Made by a program: the position numbers and the translations under genes | Shown here: positions 10,036 to 18,318 of the stretch, one piece after another | Numbering within the stretch: the stretch's first letter is position 1 | How the letters are laid out: the number at the start of each line of letters is the position of its first letter | The notes under the pieces: generated by a model | What the model was told of the DNA's origin: nothing | The model's database searches: none | Seen by the model: only the letters and a program-made list of their open reading frames with translations | From: Chara braunii | Taxonomy: Eukaryota > Streptophyta > Charophyceae > Charales > Characeae | Assembly (NCBI GenBank): GCA_003427395.1 | Contig: BFEA01000228.1 | Coordinates: 631,049-656,815, forward strand | Length of the DNA: 25,767 nucleotides | Reading direction: 5' to 3'

Positions 10036-10326
10036 NNNNNNNNNNNNNNNNNNNNNNNNNNNNNNNNNNNNNNNNNNNNNNNNNNNNNNNNNNNNNNNNN
10101 NNNNNNNNNNNNNNNNNNNNNNNNNNNNNNNNNNNNNNNNNNNNNNNNNNNNNNNNNNNNNNNNNNNNNNNNNNNNNNNNNNNNNNNNNNNNNNNNNNNN
10201 NNNNNNNNNNNNNNNNNNNNNNNNNNNNNNNNNNNNNNNNNNNNNNNNNNNNNNNNNNNNNNNNNNNNNNNNNNNNNNNNNNNNNNNNNNNNNNNNNNNN
10301 NNNNNNNNNNNNNNNNNNNNNNNNNN
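10036..10326. other. Assembly gap (291 N)
   Basis: This unknown sequence lies between the 3' LTR and a minisatellite. The gap probably hides the LTR end and more minisatellite units. Confidence 0.99.
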
Positions 10327-10523
10327 GGCCACACCCGTGCCTGGGCCATGTCCGAGATGTCTTGGCCATGCCCATGGCTGGGCCAGGGCCGAGATGTCTA
10401 GGCCACGCCCGTGGCTGGGCCACGACTGAGATATCTAGGCCACGCCCGTGGCTGGGCCACGACTGAGATGTCTAGGCCACGCCCGTGGCTGGGCCACGGC
10501 CGAGATGCCTAGGCCACACCCAA
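10327..10523. repeat. 37-bp minisatellite
   Basis: About five tandem units share GGCCACGCCCGTGGCTGGGC followed by CACGACTGAGATGTCTA. The two central units differ at one base and the outer ones are more diverged. Each unit contains the palindrome GGCCACGCCCGTGGC, which could form a hairpin. ORFs through it are products of the repeat. Confidence 0.9.
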
Positions 10524-11456
10524 GGGGAAACGAGCCAAAAACGGAAGGGCCTGCTACCGGTAACTGCTCCCAGGCCAGGCCACGGGAGAAAGAGCGGTAC
10601 CACTACCGCCACCTCCCGTTTTTGCCAATTACTGAACCGGTGGGCCGTCGAACGCACGATTTACTGTTTTTCTTGCAGTTTCTAACTGGTTTTCGCCCAA
10701 GCTTGCAGTGGACTGTTATTTCAGCGAATTCTGAACTGTGCCGCAGTCACAGGCACAGTTGTCTCTTTTTTTTTCCTTCTTCTTCTTCTTCTTAAAACTA
10801 ATCTATGTTCTTCTCTCAATCTTCCTTGTATATATTTTCCTCATCTATCTCATCCTCTCGCTACTCTATGTATAGTACGGGGGAACACCAACTAAACCTG
10901 GAACTCCCCCCAGCCCACGGGCCCACGGGGTAGATTGGCACCACAGCAGTGGTGCGAGAGCAAGGCTTCTCCAGCTGTTTTCCAGTTTCGCTGGATTCTA
11001 GCGAACAGTAGGAGAGTGTTTGATTGTGTTTTTTTTTGGTGTTGTTTTTGTTAAGAAACAAATAAAATCAATCTTTATTAGGCCCACTGCCCAAGGCAAA
11101 ATTACATGCACAAAAAAGTAGTAGATTCAGGGGCCGCAAGGTCTCCAATCCTGCTTCTTCAGGCGGAGCCCCTCCCGTGTAGTAAGAGCACAGAGTGTTT
11201 GATTTGACCTAACCACCACTTACTGTGAGAGTCTCCATTTGACCAAAGTAGTGATTACAATAAGACCAAAAGGGAAGGGGAAAAAAAAACAATAAACCAA
11301 AATTCTTGCCTGTTTGACTGCCAGAAACCAATACAGTACATGGCCTCCTTAGGCTCAGCATCTTGTCCCCGCCCCCCCCGAAAAAAAAAAGGCTCAGCAG
11401 GTCAGGTCTTGAGGTGGTGGCGGTGTGAAGTTGTAGAATGGTTACCATCCAGAGTT

Positions 11457-11460
<4 letters not shown>
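10524..11460. other. No gene recognised
   Basis: The stretch holds C/T-rich tracts (10760-10870) and a TTTTTCTTGCAG acceptor-like word near 10670. On the minus strand an AATAAA-type signal lies near 11065. No coding frame has recognisable features. Confidence 0.5.
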
Positions 11461-11490
<30 letters not shown>

Positions 11491-11965
11491 CCCAGGGTGT
11501 TGTAGAGGCCAGGGACCAGACCCGCGGTGATTGCTAGTAGCGGCAGCCAATGGTTGTCCTGACAGGATAGGCCACCTACCCTACCCATCCCCAGATTAAT
11601 ACTCCCAGCGCACCCCCTGTCCCTACTATCCTATGTCAGTGTGACCAGCACTCAGGACCATCACCCTACCAGTATCGAGGGCAACTTGGACCAGACAGCA
11701 GTGACAAGCACCAAGGCTGGGCCAACCTCCCAGCCCTGATGGAAGCGGAAGCGGACGAACCTTGCCGTATGAGGACTTCGGACACCAGGCTCATGCAATC
11801 TTCTACAGGCCCAATTCAGAGAGTCTACCCAGCAGGATTACCTAAGCAAGGCAGGCCAGCGCCCGTGGACACATCCTACCATCCTTCCCCTAGCTCCCAA
11901 GGCTAGGCGGAGCTCAGACTAGCCGGAGCGACTTATATCCCTACCCCTACCCTAGAGCTGAGCCA
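11461..11965 (-). mobile_element. Poly(A)-tailed retroposon, inverted partner of 14632-15085
   Basis: Read on the minus strand, the unit starts near 11965 and ends in a run of about 27 A residues (T run at 11461-11487). Its body at 11512-11965 is the reverse complement of 14632-15085. Shared words include CCAGACCCG, GACAGGATAGGCCACCTACC and GGAAGCGGAAGCGGA. No long coding frame is present, so this looks like a non-coding retroposon rather than a LINE remnant. Confidence 0.65.
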
Positions 11966-12235
11966 TGCATGATGGACTTTCGGACAGTCTGGATCTGGAT
12001 CTCCGGTTCTGCGGTCTGGGTTTGGTAGTCTGGAAGGGGGCACGCAAAGACAAAGAAAACGAAGTGGGGCGGCCTTAGACCGTTGGTTGGGTCCCTGAGC
12101 GCCCTCCTGAACTGTTTGCGTGAGATCAGAAGCCCGATTTTTGGACCCAGTCCGGGCTGGAGGGGAAATGTTCCCGAGAACCACTTCGCTTTGCGTGTGT
12201 TGACGTGTTCGCTATGCACAACTCCGTGAATAAAT
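11966..12235. other. No gene recognised
   Basis: Unique sequence between the retroposon and the hammerhead-repeat copy. Short minus-strand frames are present without motifs. Confidence 0.5.
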
Positions 12236-12336
12236 AATTGTTGCGTCGGACTTTCACCAACTCACCAGGAGGTTGAACCTCAGCAGCCTGCCCAATATGC
12301 ATTTGAGTGATGGATAAGGACTCACCATGTCAGCCA
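12236..12336 (-). repeat. Hammerhead-bearing dispersed repeat, copy D (decayed ribozyme)
   Basis: On the minus strand it reads GAGGTTCAACCTC (stem I hairpin), CTGGTGA (core, one change from CUGANGA), a stem II arm pair ending GTCCGAC, then GCAA where GAAA is expected. Two core changes predict an inactive ribozyme. The rest matches the copy at 23160-23430 (CATTTGAGTGATGGATAAGGA). The SINE-like unit starting at 12337 interrupts it. Confidence 0.7.
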
Positions 12337-12826
12337 GTTGATGTAGCTCATTGGTTAGAGCACCGGTTGGAAATGCACATTGTGGTACAAGGTTGCGGGT
12401 TCAAAACTCCGCAGCCTTACGCATGGACACCGGCATCAGTTCAACTCAGTCCAACTCAATACACCACGGGGAGAGCAGATGGAGGGTAGGGGCTGGGTAA
12501 TGGAGGGAGTCTCCACCAGTGCCCCCCCCCCCTCCAACACCCGACCATGCCACAGGATCGGAAGGGAAGTAAGAGTTCGGATATGGGACGCTGGACCCGG
12601 TTTCCAGCACAGTGGAGTCAGGCTCAATGATGTATAAACTTGTAAAGATGTATTCAAGGGACGCTGGACCCGGTTTCCAGCAGGTGATACTCCCCACCAA
12701 TAGACGCAGCGGCCCACCAGGCAAAACCTCAATCCCGGTGGTTCTCTTACCACCACCAGGATGGAGGTCTTGCACGAGGGCCTTTGTGAAAAAAGAAAAA
12801 AAAAGAAAAAGAAAAAAGAATGCCGC
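12337..12826 (+). mobile_element. tRNA-headed SINE-like retroposon
   Basis: A Pol III A box, TAGCTCATTGGTTAGAGC, lies at 12344-12361 and a B-box-like GGGTTCAAAACTCC at 12397-12410. That is the spacing of an internal tRNA promoter. The body holds two copies of GGGACGCTGGACCCGGTTT with CCAGC, then CTCCCCACCAATAGACG. The unit ends in an A-rich tail at 12789-12822. It is inserted in a hammerhead-repeat copy. Such elements depend on another element's reverse transcriptase. Confidence 0.72.
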
Positions 12827-12987
12827 ACGGCTGGGCTGACAGAAGGTAAGCTATTACAGACAACCCAAGGGTTGTCCACAGTGTTGTATGTCGGGTCTTG
12901 ATACTGCATGGGTTGCTTGTCGCTGTTGCTTGTGGTTGTTCTGTTGATCTCCCCAGTCTGGCATATCACACACAGAGGCCATTTGCA

Positions 12988-13050
12988 ATTGTTGCTCAAA
13001 TGGTAAAGTCTTCAGGTCACATGTCATAGATCACGGGTTCGAGTCTGGCT
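12988..13050 (+). mobile_element. Second tRNA-like SINE head
   Basis: TTGCTCAAATGGTAAAGTC (12992-13010) is A-box-like, and GGTTCGAGTC at 13036-13045 matches the Pol III B-box consensus. It does not fold as a full cloverleaf with paired acceptor ends by eye, so a SINE head or tRNA relic is likelier than a tRNA gene. Confidence 0.5.
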
Positions 13051-13184
13051 TGGGACTTTGGGGGGGTTCTTTGTCCAGCTTGGCCTGTCATCTCTTCAAC
13101 GAACATATAGTTCCCTCTACATAGTACTGCACATATATGGCCTTCGGACACATACATCTCACTAACTGTTACATGCTGCGCCTG

Positions 13185-13400
13185 CAAACGAGGGCCATTT
13201 TCAGGCCCTGGGTCGTTTCAGCCTGAAAGCCTAAAAACAAGGTCCTACAGGCCCTGTGTCGTTTCAGCCTAAAACAGGGCCCTCCAGGCCCCGAGTCTTT
13301 TCAGCCTGAAACGGAGGGCCATTTTCAGGCCCTCATAAGATCGACCTGCCCTGAAACCCAGGCACCAGACCAGGGTTTTAGCACAGGCCATTTTGGGCCT
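13185..13400. repeat. Imperfect minisatellite of GGCCATTTTCAGGCCCT words
   Basis: Three to four diverged units of about 50-60 bp share GAGGGCCATTTTCAGGCCCT, CGTTTCAGCCTGAAA and AGGCCCTG. AGGGCC...GGCCCT and TTTCAGCCTGAAA are palindromic, so each unit can form hairpins. No coding role was seen. Confidence 0.65.
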
Positions 13401-13797
13401 GTTTTCAAGACAACCTTTGTTTGAGCTTCAACGCCAGGGTCTGGCACGTTTTGGCATTGGCAAGAGCAGCCTCCTGGACGGGCCAGCACTGTATAAGACC
13501 GGCCCGCCCTGCAGGCTGCAGGTAGTTCATAGGGACTTCCCAGGCACTTCACGTGCAGTTCAGGAGGCAGGAGGTAGTCTTCAGGATTCGGCAGCAACAC
13601 TCTGGAGGAGCGCTGCAGTAGTAGTAGTAGCGTTAGCAGTAGTCTTCAGCGCTGGGCACTATTAGGAGCTAGAGTAGCACTAGAGAGGGACTGAGATTGG
13701 GCAGAGGCCAGGGAGACTTACCTGCAGCGTCATAGCTCCAGCTCGCCGTCGAGGTACCTGCAGCACAGCGCTATCTTCACATGTTAGTACCTGGCAC

Positions 13798-13798
13798 A

Positions 13799-13878
<80 letters not shown>
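13798..13878. repeat. Compound (TG)n-(AG)n microsatellite
   Basis: About ten TG units are followed directly by about 30 AG units. Frames through it encode only dipeptide repeats. Confidence 0.97.
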
Positions 13879-13883
<5 letters not shown>

Positions 13884-14631
13884 CTTCTTCCTCTTCTCAG
13901 TCCACCATATCCCCCTCACCTTCTCGCTACCTGACTTCACTGCTTCAGCAGACTATGAGAGAGAGGGACTGGTGACATTTGGATCCAGACTCGACATTGG
14001 GCTTCAGACATTTGACGAGGGACTATCTGGGACTTGTACCGAAGACTTGGTGTTGACGACATTCCCATCTTCCCCCTCTTCTTCGTCTGATCCCCTCCTC
14101 CTCGTCTGTGTATGGTCTGGACCTGGCGCATTCTTCCTGTGTGTAGCGCCAGGCCCCGCTTCACACCTTGTGATGAGGATGATGTATGTTTGGTCTGCGT
14201 TGCGGCATTGATTGGGCTAGTCATTGGTATTCTAGCATTCCGCTGTGCTGTCTTGTGTCACGTGAGAGAGGTCAGTCCCGGTCTGGTCAGGGCTTATATC
14301 TAAGTCTTCCACTGCGCTACAAGGTGCCATTTTGTATGTATCAGGATGTACATTGCTTGTTGAGATTCCACTAACACCACATTGTCCATTCAGTCCTTTT
14401 TATCACATTGCGGATCCTTGGCTGTATATATACATCGCCCAACTGGGCATGTAACACTAACAGTTACACAGAGCACACATAACCTTCGGGCAGACACAAA
14501 CATGGCTCGTGAACATATATACTCATAGCCTACAGGCTCATACAAACATACATAGCCTCTGGGCACACATATACACACAACTATGAGACTGGGCTGGGGG
14601 GGTCTATCAGGTATATGACGGGGTCTACTCA
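13879..14631. other. No gene recognised
   Basis: Low-similarity sequence. Near 14430-14590 it is rich in CATATATAC and ACACAT words resembling a decayed microsatellite. Short frames on both strands lack motifs. Confidence 0.5.
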
Positions 14632-15085
14632 CACACGGCTTACCTCTAGTGTAGAGTAGGGATATAAGTCACTCCGGCTTGTCTGAACTCCGCCTAGCCT
14701 TGGGTAAGTTAGGGGAAGGACGGTAGGATGTGCCCGTGGGGGCTGGCTTGCCTTGCTTAGGTACTCCTGCTGGGTAGGCTCTCTGAATTGGGCCTGTAGA
14801 AGATTGCATGAGCCTGGCGTCCGAAGTTCCCATACGGCAAGGTTCATCCGCTTCCGCTTCCACTAGGGCTGGGGGGTTGGCCCAGCCTTGGTGCTTGTCA
14901 CTGCTGTCCAGTCCAAGTTGTCCTAGATACTGGTAGAATGATGGTCCTGAGTGCTGGTCACACTGAGGTAGGATAGTAGGGACAGGGGGTGCGCTGGGAC
15001 TATTAACGTGGGGATGGGTAGGGTAGGTGGCCTATCCTGTCAGAACAACCATTGGCTGCTGCTGCCAGCAATCACCACGGGTCTG
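14632..15085 (+). mobile_element. Retroposon copy inverted relative to 11512-11965
   Basis: It is the reverse complement of the left copy over about 450 bases with many substitutions and small gaps, so both are old. It lacks a poly(A) tail at its end; a hammerhead-repeat copy starts there instead. Confidence 0.7.
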
Positions 15086-15090
15086 GTCTC

Positions 15091-15500
15091 ACCATGTTAC
15101 CCAGAGTTAGTGATTACCCGGAGAAAAGTGGTCGACTTCCCTCACACCACCCCTGCAGTCCTAGCAGACTGTTGGTCTAAGCCCCTGACAAGAATGGCAG
15201 TCAGTCTGAGAAACTAGTCTATCACAATCAGCAACTCATGGGGAGGTTGAACGCAGACTGTCTGCGGAGGATGCATTTGGCTGATGGGTAAGCGCTCAGC
15301 ACGTCACCATGAGTTAGTGATACCCCTGAGAAAAGTGGTTGGCTTTACTGACACCAACCCTGAAATCCTAGCAGACTGTTGTCCATTCAAACCTCTGAGA
15401 AGAATGGCAGTAGTTTTGAGAAACTAGTCTATCACAGCCATAAAACCCACGCTAAACATGAGCTCAGCCAGCAATATGTGTGTGTGAGTGTGCCTCTGTG
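15091..15500 (-). repeat. Hammerhead-bearing repeat, two head-to-tail units (copy E, ribozyme decayed)
   Basis: Two units share GAGTTAGTGAT(T)ACCC, GAGAAAAGTGGT, CCTAGCAGACTGTTG, AGAATGGCAGT and GAGAAACTAGTCTATCACA. On the minus strand the junction between them, near 15225-15260, carries the hammerhead remnant GCGTTCAACCTC followed by CCCATGAG instead of CTGATGAG. A short (GT)n lies at the end. The tandem arrangement is what a rolling or circular RNA template would leave, but simple duplication is possible. Confidence 0.65.
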
Positions 15501-15674
15501 TTGTAGTGTTCGCTATTGTGACGAGACCACCATGCATGCAACACTCGGACACCAATCCCCCATCACACTGCACTCACGTGAGAAGCACAACGTCCAAGAG
15601 ACCCTCAATAGTCGATGCAAACTTGGTTGTCTTCTCGGTCAGCAGTGGCTATGGCCGTACAACCCAACATGCAG

Positions 15675-15743
15675 GTACGTCTCTCTGTTCTTCCTCTCTC
15701 TCTTTCACTGCTCTGACTCTCACACCGACCTCCCTCGTTTCAG
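15675..15743 (+). other. Candidate 69-base spliceosomal intron abutting the 5' pseudo-LTR
   Basis: The donor is CAG|GTACGT, a long pyrimidine-rich tract follows, and the acceptor is TTTCAG|G. Removing it joins ATG 15615 (reading MQTWLSSRSAVAMAVQPNMQ) in frame to the ORF2 tail (DYTSFSKKSC...) without a stop, down to the TGA near 15993. The acceptor falls exactly at the first base homologous to the PLE 3' end. Confidence 0.45.
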
Positions 15744-16610
15744 GATTATACCTCGTTCTCGAAGAAATCATGTAAGAGAGCTACTGTTTTTTCGAATCTC
15801 ATCAGAATGTCGAAGCTGACAAGCTCAGAAAAAGCTATGATGGCGGCCATTGCCGCTCTGATGATGGAAACTCGCCTCCGGGGCTACCCCCCGGAGGTTT
15901 CTCTCGGGGCCCTGGCGCGGTTTGCCAGGGTGTCCGGTGGTACGTTGAGGACTTACCTCCTCAATGAATACCCCGGGCTGGAGAGGTTTTTTTGATTTAC
16001 TAGCCCTTGTCTTTTTTTGGTTTACTAACCCTTGTCTTTTGATTTACTAACCCTTTGTTTTCGAGTCGGCAGTCCTACTGCGATGAGAAAGGGTTTTTGA
16101 GAACCAAGGGAGTCGATTTATGTTTTTTGAAGTTTCTGTTGTTAGGAGTAGATCTCCGGACTATGTGGGCCCAGTGGCGAGTACTTAGAAGCCTGGTCCA
16201 CATTTTGCTTTGGTGTGTACACTACTAAAAATGGGTGAAGTACCACAAAAAAATGAGATACGAAGTTAGAAAAAAAACGGGCATATGGCGCCGTAGTAGA
16301 GGATTTTCGAACCGCATTCGCGTGACACAGTTTGAATTTCCCGCCTTTCGTGGTACGAGGAAGGCAGGCNCAGAGCCAAGTAAGAGAGGGACTGAGCGGG
16401 TTTTGCGAACGCACAAGAGGAGGGAAGTGAATGGAAGAAGACGAGAACGCNAGCTTTCGGCGAAANGATCAGAGTANGGGGTCNTGTTTAGTAAGAACGA
16501 TTGTTGCATATGAGTGGGTCGTGGCAGCGGGGAAGTAGCCGAGAACNGGGGATGGTAGGAATAGTGATGAGGGTANATGAAGGGTAGGAGACGNGAGTAG
16601 GAGATATAGA
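15744..16610 (+). repeat. 5' pseudo-LTR (aligned part)
   Basis: It aligns without gaps to 20914-21780 at offset 5170. I count 13 mismatches over 867 bases outside N positions, about 1.5%. It includes the ORF2 tail (MSKLTSSEKAMMAAIAALMM...GLERFF) and then the 3' UTR. Five amino-acid differences against the intact copy suggest no selection on this fragment. The repeat probably continues past 16610, but the downstream partner ends there. Confidence 0.9.
15994..16058. repeat. Triple TTTACTAACCCTTGTCTTTT motif in the PLE 3' UTR
   Basis: Three units just after the ORF2 stop read GATTTACTA(A/G)CCC-TTGTCTTTT. The same three occur at 21163-21228. Each contains TACTAAC followed by pyrimidines, which resembles an intron branch point. 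CAG occurs about 25 bases after the last one (near 16072). Confidence 0.7.
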
Positions 16611-16686
16611 AGGACGAAGGAATGGGGATAGTGGAAAGTAGGAGNAGTTGGAGCTTTGATACNCGCNCTTGGGAGAGGGGATAAGG

Positions 16687-16694
16687 TATATAAG
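16687..16694 (+). promoter_or_regulatory. TATA box candidate of the PLE
   Basis: TATATAAG lies 48 bases before the first base of the hammerhead motif. A start site about 30 bases downstream would place the ribozyme at the very 5' end of the element RNA. Confidence 0.5.
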
Positions 16695-16733
16695 AAGGAG
16701 TGTTGGTGGGTTTCGACATCTCAAACTCTGGTT

Positions 16734-16785
16734 TGCCTCCTGATGAGCCTGCTGATGCACACCAGCGGCGAAACGCGTAGAGGCG
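16734..16785 (+). ncRNA. Type I hammerhead ribozyme motif in the PLE leader
   Basis: All core bases are present: CTGATGA at 16740-16746 and GAAA at 16770-16773. Stem I is GCCTC (16735-16739) with GAGGC (16780-16784), plus a possible T-G pair outside. Stem II is GCC/GGC, a bulged T at 16750, then GCTG/CAGC with loop ATGCACAC. Stem III is the minimal ACGCGT (16773-16778), giving the A15.1-U16.1 pair and a GUA cleavage triplet, so cleavage falls after A16779. Such short-stem-III type I hammerheads occur in other PLEs. Confidence 0.82.
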
Positions 16786-17168
16786 TTGTGTGCGGGTGTT
16801 TTCTGCAATATCTTAAGATTTTGATCCGGCGGGTTGCTGTTTCTTCTCCTCTTCTATTCTCGAATAGCGTGGTAACCGGGTTGTGCGACAATACGCGGTG
16901 GCTACGTCGTGGGAGAAAGGTATCGGCCCTCTGTACTCCGTTTTCGAACGCTGTGCAGATGCCCGTACGTGGTTCAGAGCAGTCGTGATCGTCCGCGCTC
17001 TAGTTCATCGAGAGGGAACTCTGAAGCGTGATCGTCTTCTTATCTTGATGAGTGATCATTACTCAAGAAGCGACGTCGACCGGGGATGGAGTAAGGGTTT
17101 ACCGTTCGAGATGTCAGGGTAAGATAGGAACGTGGGGGTAGCGCGGTGTAGCGGTGGAGAGGATAATT
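16786..17168. other. PLE leader between ribozyme and ORF1
   Basis: A 79-codon frame at 16883-17122 (MRQYAVATSWEKGIGPLYSV...) is open but has no motif I recognise. It could be leader translation or chance. Confidence 0.4.
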
Positions 17169-17366
17169 ATGACTGATTGGAACTTTAGGGAGACGAAGTT
17201 TTTTCATTTATGGCGTGAGTTGGAAGAATGAGTGTATGAGGATTCGATTCCCCAACTGTACGTAACAGTACTCTTTGGTAACGAAGAGTTGAAGGAGGAG
17301 TTTATCGACTTATTAGAAAAGTTTCTCGGGAGGCTATATAGCGTTGAGTGTATAGTTAGAGATTAG
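17169..17366 (+). pseudogene. Small upstream frame with one in-frame TGA
   Basis: ATG 17169 reads MTDWNFRETKFFHLWRELEE, then TGA at 17229-17231. The same frame continues as VYEDSIPQLYVTVLFGNEEL and KEEFIDLLEKFLGRLYSVEC to TAG at 17364. The composition looks protein-like on both sides of the TGA. It ends 41 bases before ORF1. The TGA may be a mutation or sequencing error, or a recoded codon. No function is recognised. Confidence 0.35.
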
Positions 17367-17407
17367 AGGAGGAGAAGTAGAAGGAGACTGAGGAGAAGGA
17401 GGTAGAG

Positions 17408-18313
17408 ATGGCTAACATACCGGTGCAAGGCGCACCACTCCAGGGCTACGGGAACGTTGCTCCGTTTACGGGGGTGCAGTCGGGCGTTATTATGTGCCAT
17501 ATATGTGGTAAGGTGGGGCATTATGCCCGTAACTGTTGGTCTGGTGGTAACGGGAGACCCGTGTCCGGTCCACCGACCATCACGAATGGGACACAGGATG
17601 ATGATATGAAAGAAATGAAGGAGTTCTCTAGGGAGAAGATGAGGAAACAGAAAGCAGATTTGAAAAGGAGAGAAAAGGAGGAGGAGGAGAAAAGGAGGAA
17701 AGAAGAGGAGAATAGGAGAGAGCACGATAGGTTGAAAGAAGCCGAGGCACGGGAAGCTCGGATGGAAGCGAGGCTGGTACGATTCTTGGCGCAGCACTCG
17801 AAGACGGTGGACAGAGGAGAATCTTCGGTTAAGAAGAAGTCGCCCAAGACCAAGGCTAGGATGCTTCGGGAGATCAGGAGCTATCTCGTTGAATCGGAAG
17901 ATGATAGCGAAGAAGTTAAGGAAGAAGCGGGGAAATTGATCGAGGCGATAGAGAGGCGAAAGGGAAAGAGGAAAGAAACTGCGGGAGGAGGGGTGGTATC
18001 AAGGAACCTGCGAAAGGGGCAACAAGGTGATCTGGTGATGGTGGAGGAAGATGATGAAGTACGGACACCGCCTGCGGCCAGGAGAGGGGAAGGCCAGGAT
18101 GCCGCAAGCACGGACATGCTGGAATTTGCTATCGAAATGCATCGACATCTGTCGGAGAAAAAGGTGTCCGAGCTGAGGAAATTGTGCAATCGTGAGGGAA
18201 TTGAATGGTCCCCGCGCGACGTTGCGATTGGCGAATTGGTCAAGTGCAAAGCCAAGCTTGCTTATGGTGAGTTTGTTGAAAGTGGAAGGATTTCCCCGAT
18301 ATTTGAAAGGTAG
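17408..18313 (+). CDS. PLE ORF1: CCHC zinc-knuckle, coiled-coil, SAP-like protein
   Basis: This is an intact 301-codon frame. Residues 30-43 form a perfect CX2CX4HX4C zinc knuckle (CHICGKVGHYARNC), a single-strand nucleic-acid-binding motif. Residues 67-125 are very rich in Lys, Glu and Arg and should form a long coiled coil, suited to self-assembly. Residues 252-286 (KKVSELRKLCNREGIEW...GELVKC) resemble a SAP helix-extended-helix DNA-binding fold. By analogy with retroelement ORF1/Gag proteins, I infer that it binds element RNA and perhaps escorts it to chromatin. ORF2 starts 5 bases after the TAG. The ATG at 17408 is chosen because the zinc knuckle lies near it; its context is GAGATGG. Single-ORF PLEs are the norm, so a separate ORF1 is unusual. 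Confidence 0.85.
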   Translation: MANIPVQGAPLQGYGNVAPFTGVQSGVIMCHICGKVGHYARNCWSGGNGRPVSGPPTITNGTQDDDMKEMKEFSREKMRKQKADLKRREKEEEEKRRKEEENRREHDRLKEAEAREARMEARLVRFLAQHSKTVDRGESSVKKKSPKTKARMLREIRSYLVESEDDSEEVKEEAGKLIEAIERRKGKRKETAGGGVVSRNLRKGQQGDLVMVEEDDEVRTPPAARRGEGQDAASTDMLEFAIEMHRHLSEKKVSELRKLCNREGIEWSPRDVAIGELVKCKAKLAYGEFVESGRISPIFER

Positions 18314-18318
18314 ATGTC

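Noticed and set aside
10327-10523. CRISPR-like array
   Set aside because: Units are contiguous 37-bp tandem repeats without spacers, in a eukaryotic context.
12988-13050. Functional tRNA gene
   Set aside because: Pol III boxes are present but I could not pair an acceptor stem, so it was called a SINE head.
15775-15812. Minus-strand CTGATGAGATTCGAAA inside the pseudo-LTR
   Set aside because: Stem II would have at most one pair and no stem I or III is seen; it is the antisense of coding sequence.
15854-15876. CTGATGATGGAAAC resembling a hammerhead core
   Set aside because: There is no room for stem II, and it lies in the coding tail of ORF2 (LMME residues), so it is chance.
17363-17797. Minus-strand Leu/Phe/Ser-rich frames opposite ORF1 and ORF2
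   Set aside because: They are antisense shadows of Lys/Glu-rich coding sequence.
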